From Candidatus Moraniibacteriota bacterium (GTDB lineage Bacteria; Patescibacteriota; Minisyncoccia; CAIUEV01; JAHKAQ01), in NCBI GenBank assembly GCA_014729445.1, contig WJJX01000037.1, forward strand, positions 1 to 16,745: a stretch of 16,745 nucleotides of DNA. The letters run 5' to 3'. Position numbers and translations under genes: made by a program. The notes beneath the pieces are model-generated. The model saw nothing but the letters and a program-made list of their open reading frames with translations, made no database searches and was not told where the DNA came from. Below are positions 13,829 to 16,745 of the stretch, piece by piece. How positions within the stretch are numbered: position 1 is the stretch's first letter; each line of letters begins with the position of its first letter.

Positions 13829-14654
13829 ACTTATAGAAATCGTTAAAGGCTTTTAAAACAACCGGTTTTTTTGAAAAATATTTGTGATAAAAAAATCTTG
13901 CATAAAAACCGAGCCAAAAATAAAATTTAAAAGCTTTTGGATAGTGTTTTTCAAAGAAAATTAAAGCGCTGTAAACAAGATAATATTGTTTGTTTTGGCC
14001 TAAAGAAGAATGCGATTCGTCATGGAAAGCGATTGCTTCATCGCAAACACCAAAGTTTGTTCCCTGTTTTTTTAGTCTCGAAAAAAAATCGCAATCTTCA
14101 TAATAGAGAAAAAAATTTTTATCAAAGGTCATTTTTTTAAAAATCGAATAATCGAACAAGACGACGCATAAAGGTAGATAATCGCAATGGTTCAGATTAT
14201 TGTGCAGAGTTTTGAACCTTATGAAATCTATCTTAGCCCCCTTAAACCAAAGTTTTGTTTTGTCTGCCAGATAAATTTTTGCGGAAACAGCTTTCTTTTT
14301 ACTTGATTTTAAGCAATGATAAAGGTTTTTAACACAAGTTTCGCAAAGAAGAACGTCGGGATTTAAAATCAATAAAAATTTCGATTTGAAATTTTTGTCG
14401 ATGATTTTTAAACCCTGGTTTAAAGCTTTAGCCAGGCCGAGATTTAAATCATTTTTTTTGACGATTAATCGGCGCTTTTTTTTATCTTGAAAATTCTTTT
14501 TAAAAAAATTCAAAGCCAGTTTTAAACTCTTATCTTTTGAGGCGTTATCGATTAAAACAAAATTAAGCTTGAATCCAAGATTGTTTTTTTTAATTGAATT
14601 CAAGGTTTTTAAAATAGTTTTTTCATTATTATACAAAACGATTAGAATTGTCAT
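13812..14654 (-). CDS. Family 2 glycosyltransferase (rhamnosyltransferase-like)
   Basis: A GT-A-fold glycosyltransferase of 280 residues from ATG 14654. It opens with MTILIVLYNNEKTI and has IDNASKD (nucleotide-sugar binding), NLGLAKALNQGL, the DxD-like NPDV near residue 98, and FFLYYEDCDFFSRLKKQG near 182-199, which carries the catalytic base region, then AFHDESHSS. Such enzymes transfer sugars from nucleotide donors to lipid-linked or envelope glycans; donor and acceptor are unknown. The reading frame extends six codons further to a TTG (14672) inside hisS, but ATG 14654 gives the normal GT2 N-terminus and lies 10 nt after the hisS stop. Co-transcription with hisS is likely. The C-terminus is basic and aromatic with no clear membrane helix. 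The 3' end overlaps glnA by 17 nt tail-to-tail. Confidence 0.87.
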   Translation of the reverse strand: MTILIVLYNNEKTILKTLNSIKKNNLGFKLNFVLIDNASKDKSLKLALNFFKKNFQDKKKRRLIVKKNDLNLGLAKALNQGLKIIDKNFKSKFLLILNPDVLLCETCVKNLYHCLKSSKKKAVSAKIYLADKTKLWFKGAKIDFIRFKTLHNNLNHCDYLPLCVVLFDYSIFKKMTFDKNFFLYYEDCDFFSRLKKQGTNFGVCDEAIAFHDESHSSLGQNKQYYLVYSALIFFEKHYPKAFKFYFWLGFYARFFYHKYFSKKPVVLKAFNDFYKFSKSA

Positions 14655-14664
14655 TAGCCTAAAG

Positions 14665-15963
14665 TTATTCAATCGAAAATTCTTCCTGTTTTCCGGTTTT
14701 TAAATCCTTGATAATATATTTTTTCTGATTAATTTCGTCATCGCCGTATAAAATGACCCGGTCGATTCTGTTTTTTGAGGCATAATCCAAAGCTTTGGAA
14801 ATGTTTCTTAATTCAAGGCCCAGAATAAGATTGATTTTATTGCTTCTGATTTTTTGAGCCAGTTTCATAACTTCTATTTCTTTTTCCTTCGTAATTAGCG
14901 GCATGTAATAGACTTGATCCTTGATTTTATCGAGTAACCGGGGAACCAGATTCCAATTTTGAAGGAATATTTTGGTGGTTTCGTCTCCAGGAGCGCAACC
15001 CACCGCGGGAAAAGAGGAGCCTCCAAAGATTTGAGCCAAACCGTTGTAACGACCTCCGCCGAATAAGGATCGGGGATTATTTTTATTTTGATCGAAAACT
15101 TCAAAAACCATTCCGTCGTAATAATCAAATCCTCGAATGATATCGCTTTTATAAGCTATCCATTCGCCATAGCCCAGCATTTCCAATTTGGTCAAAATTT
15201 CGTTTAGCTCTTTAAAACCTTGATTTTCCTCGACTTGCGGAATTTTTTTTAAAAGATCATTTCGATTGTCCGATATAATGTAGTTGATTATAACATCGAT
15301 TTGTTCGACCGCTAAATTAATTTTATTTAATTTTTCCTTGAATTCCTCCAGACTTAATTTCTTCCATTTATCCATTAATCTTATAATTTTCACTTTTTTA
15401 TGCTTATCAATTCGCGCCACATTGTCCAAAATAAAATCAATCAGCTTTCGGTGATTCAAAAATATTTTAAAGGAATCTTTAGGCGGATCGAATTTTTTCA
15501 TAATATCAATCGCCATCATCAAAGTTTCCACATCGGCGTTAATTCCATCGGCGCCAAAGATGTCGTAATTCAATTGCCAGAATTCTCGATTTCTTCCTTT
15601 TTGGGGCTTTTCATTTCTCACAAAATTGGCGATAGAAAAAAGTCGGATCGGTTTTGACCTGGCTTCGTAGATTCGAGAGACCAATCTGGTTACACTTGGA
15701 GTCATTTCCGGCCTTATGGCATATTCTTTGCCGCTTTTACTTATAAAGGTTGTTAATTCCTTATCTCCCACATCCTCTCCGGATTTTGCCCTATAAATTC
15801 TGGCGTCTTCAAAAAGAGGTGTTAGATATTCTTCATAGCCGTAGTTTTGACAAACTTCCCTCCAGGTATCGAAAATATATTTTCTTATCAAAAACTCGTC
15901 TCCAAACCAGTCGCTGGTTCCTTTAGGAGGCAAGTTTGACAAGCTGGTAATTTGTTTATCCAT
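14665..15963 (-). CDS. hisS: Histidyl-tRNA synthetase
   Basis: Class II synthetase charging tRNA-His, whose gene is also in this window; 432 residues, normal length. Motif 1 lies near 40-60; motif 2 is FVRNEKPQKGRNREFWQ (114-130, R116); the His-specific segment IIRGFDYYDG spans 275-284 with R277; GGGRYNGLAQIFGG spans 302-315; the C-terminal anticodon-binding domain runs from about 350 to 430. In motif 3, where most HisRSs end GLER or similar, this reads GCAPGDETT (322-330), so the canonical Arg is Thr. The anticodon domain and substrate motifs argue for a real synthetase, not the HisZ paralogue. ATG 15963 is preceded by an A-rich leader without a Shine-Dalgarno sequence. A glycosyltransferase gene follows after 10 nt. 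Confidence 0.94.
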   Translation of the reverse strand: MDKQITSLSNLPPKGTSDWFGDEFLIRKYIFDTWREVCQNYGYEEYLTPLFEDARIYRAKSGEDVGDKELTTFISKSGKEYAIRPEMTPSVTRLVSRIYEARSKPIRLFSIANFVRNEKPQKGRNREFWQLNYDIFGADGINADVETLMMAIDIMKKFDPPKDSFKIFLNHRKLIDFILDNVARIDKHKKVKIIRLMDKWKKLSLEEFKEKLNKINLAVEQIDVIINYIISDNRNDLLKKIPQVEENQGFKELNEILTKLEMLGYGEWIAYKSDIIRGFDYYDGMVFEVFDQNKNNPRSLFGGGRYNGLAQIFGGSSFPAVGCAPGDETTKIFLQNWNLVPRLLDKIKDQVYYMPLITKEKEIEVMKLAQKIRSNKINLILGLELRNISKALDYASKNRIDRVILYGDDEINQKKYIIKDLKTGKQEEFSIE

Positions 15964-15992
15964 AGCGGATTTTTTTAATATTTAGCTTGAGT

Positions 15993-16041
15993 TAAGCATT
16001 TGCTTATCAATCATTAAATATTTTCTATTGATTTTTTGCAA
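15993..16041 (-). promoter_or_regulatory. hisS promoter with adjacent inverted repeat
   Basis: On the minus strand TTGCAA (16041-16036), 17 bp, TTTAAT (16018-16013). The inverted repeat TAAGCA-TT-TGCTTA (15993-16006) covers the predicted start site and could be an operator or a small leader hairpin. Predicted leader about 43 nt. Confidence 0.45.
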
Positions 16042-16056
16042 ATAAATACTAATAAT
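16028..16056 (+). promoter_or_regulatory. Candidate promoter for the shikimate-kinase-like gene
   Basis: TTGATT (16028-16033, four of six), 17 bp, AATAAT (16051-16056, five of six). It overlaps the divergent hisS promoter at the -35 boxes, so the two may exclude each other. The leader would be about 90 nt. Confidence 0.4.
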
Positions 16057-16154
16057 AAGATACTATACTAGTTTGATATTGAAAAGTTTTAAAGTTGAAG
16101 ATCGATGCTGCAGGTTAATTTAAATTAGAATTAAAAAATAAAATTATTTAAGAA

Positions 16155-16643
16155 ATGAATGTAGTTTTAGTGGGTTTTGATAATTCGAATAAAGATAAAG
16201 TGGCGGAAATTTTAGCGCATAAATTAAAATATGACACGCTAATTTTTAATAATTTAATCGTGAGTATCAGCGGTCGAACAAGTATGCTAGAAATCATGAA
16301 AAAAGACGGAGAATTAGCCAGAAGCAGGCTGGAGACTCAAATATTAAGCGAAATCGAATTAAAAGGGAATTACGTGATTGCCACCAGCGAAAATATCATT
16401 TTCAATCAAATTAATATTTTAACGCTAAAGAAAAAAGCCAGAACAATTTATCTAAAAGACTATGAATCACCCGATTCCAATAGTAACATCCTACTAAAAG
16501 AGCAAAAAATCAATCGATTAAAAGACGATCTGTTTAAGTATTATTCCGACGCCTATATCGAAATCCAGGGCGATACTCCCACCATCATTTCGGAAAACAT
16601 CTATGATTTTTTGAAAAATTCAACCTCCTCTAAAATAATTTGA
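16155..16643 (+). CDS. Shikimate-kinase-like P-loop protein with degenerate active site
   Basis: A 162-residue protein that lines up along its whole length with the shikimate kinase/AroK fold: first strand NVVLVGF, a helix of the KVAEILAHKLKYDTL type, SISGRTSMLEIMKKDGELARSRLETQIL (lid and substrate-helix region), the strand YVIATSE, a strand ARTIYLK, and a C-terminal helix. The key motifs are altered. The Walker A position reads GFDNSNKD (7-14), keeping the Lys (K13) but with Asn for the last Gly and Asp for Ser/Thr. The substrate/metal DxD is FNN (31-33), and the GGG of ATGGG reads SEN. This looks like a pseudokinase or repurposed paralogue; a strongly diverged nucleotide kinase is the alternative. 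No aromatic-pathway gene is nearby. The stop is TGA. Confidence 0.6.
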   Translation: MNVVLVGFDNSNKDKVAEILAHKLKYDTLIFNNLIVSISGRTSMLEIMKKDGELARSRLETQILSEIELKGNYVIATSENIIFNQINILTLKKKARTIYLKDYESPDSNSNILLKEQKINRLKDDLFKYYSDAYIEIQGDTPTIISENIYDFLKNSTSSKII

Positions 16644-16648
16644 CCCAG

Positions 16649-16745
16649 TTGTAAAAAGTTGTGTCTGTGCTAAATTAAAAGTAGCGCAGTATTATTTTTA
16701 AAAAGACAGAGACAGAGAAACAAACAAACAAATAAAGAAAATAAA
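16649..16745 (+). promoter_or_regulatory. Promoter-like sequence and U-poor repeat leader at the window end
   Basis: TTGTAA (16649-16654), 16 bp, TAAATT (16671-16676), each four of six to consensus. From 16700 the sequence is almost free of T and contains AGACAG twice (16704-16715) and AAAC three times (16718-16729). It looks like an unstructured 5' leader of a gene that starts beyond the window. Confidence 0.3.

Noticed and set aside
14655..14672. TTG start of the glycosyltransferase inside hisS
   Set aside because: The ATG six codons later (14654) gives the standard GT2 N-terminus and lies just after the hisS stop.
1..16745. Alternative genetic code (TGA as Gly or Trp)
   Set aside because: gpmI and the final ORF end naturally at TGA with normal family lengths, and no in-frame TGA interrupts conserved genes.
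1..16745. CRISPR array
   Set aside because: No regularly spaced repeat/spacer series; the only direct repeats are the pair before glnA and the short tandem units at the window end.

Overview
The window is AT-rich (about one third G+C by eye) and compactly coded. Every gene reads with the standard bacterial code; two genes, gpmI and the last ORF, stop at TGA, so this is not a TGA-reassigned lineage. The tRNAs are bacterial and lack an encoded CCA. None of the 15 start codons I inspected has a clear Shine-Dalgarno sequence. The gene set is chromosomal housekeeping mixed with small lineage-specific proteins: a single-domain receiver, a membrane-anchored transglutaminase-like protein with a coiled-coil tail, and an unassigned PfkB kinase. 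I infer a Candidate Phyla Radiation (Patescibacteria/Parcubacteria-like) bacterium; this rests on style and gene content, not on a phylogeny. I see no phage, transposon, CRISPR array or toxin-antitoxin module.

Layout. 181-3999 (+): a lower-glycolysis block of enolase, cofactor-independent phosphoglycerate mutase and a PfkB-family kinase, with gaps of 20-25 nt, most likely one transcript. 4000-4332 holds a possible 45-residue membrane peptide, a terminator-like hairpin and a strong inverted repeat. 4333-6795 (+): leucyl-tRNA synthetase. 6882-8138 (+): secreted, membrane-anchored transglutaminase-like protein. tRNA-Phe (-) sits divergently from a small glutaredoxin-like gene (+). 8742-9641 (+): tRNA-Gln, an unknown 111-residue protein, a four-helix membrane protein (PF04020-like) and tRNA-Arg, packed tightly. 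9650-11612 (-): O-antigen-ligase-like membrane protein preceded by peptidyl-tRNA hydrolase, with a structured spacer between them. 11773-12177 (+): stand-alone response-regulator receiver, convergent with tRNA-His (-). 12497-13828 (+): type I-alpha glutamine synthetase behind a repeat-rich promoter region. 13812-15963 (-): histidyl-tRNA synthetase followed by a family 2 glycosyltransferase whose end overlaps glnA by 17 nt. 16155-16643 (+): a shikimate-kinase-like protein that has lost its nucleotide- and metal-binding signatures, then a promoter-like stretch and a U-poor, simple-repeat leader running off the window.

How the genes work together. The conserved part covers central carbon metabolism (2-phosphoglycerate and phosphoenolpyruvate formation), charging of Leu and His tRNAs, rescue of peptidyl-tRNA, and ammonia assimilation. 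The accessory part points to the cell envelope: a glycosyltransferase, a polymer ligase/polymerase and a surface cysteine-protease-fold protein. The most interesting unexplained items are the possible pseudokinase at 16155-16643, the pseudoknot-capable RNA between pth and the ligase gene, the symmetric repeat cluster at the glnA promoter, the hairpin element at 4202-4251, and the uniform absence of Shine-Dalgarno sites.
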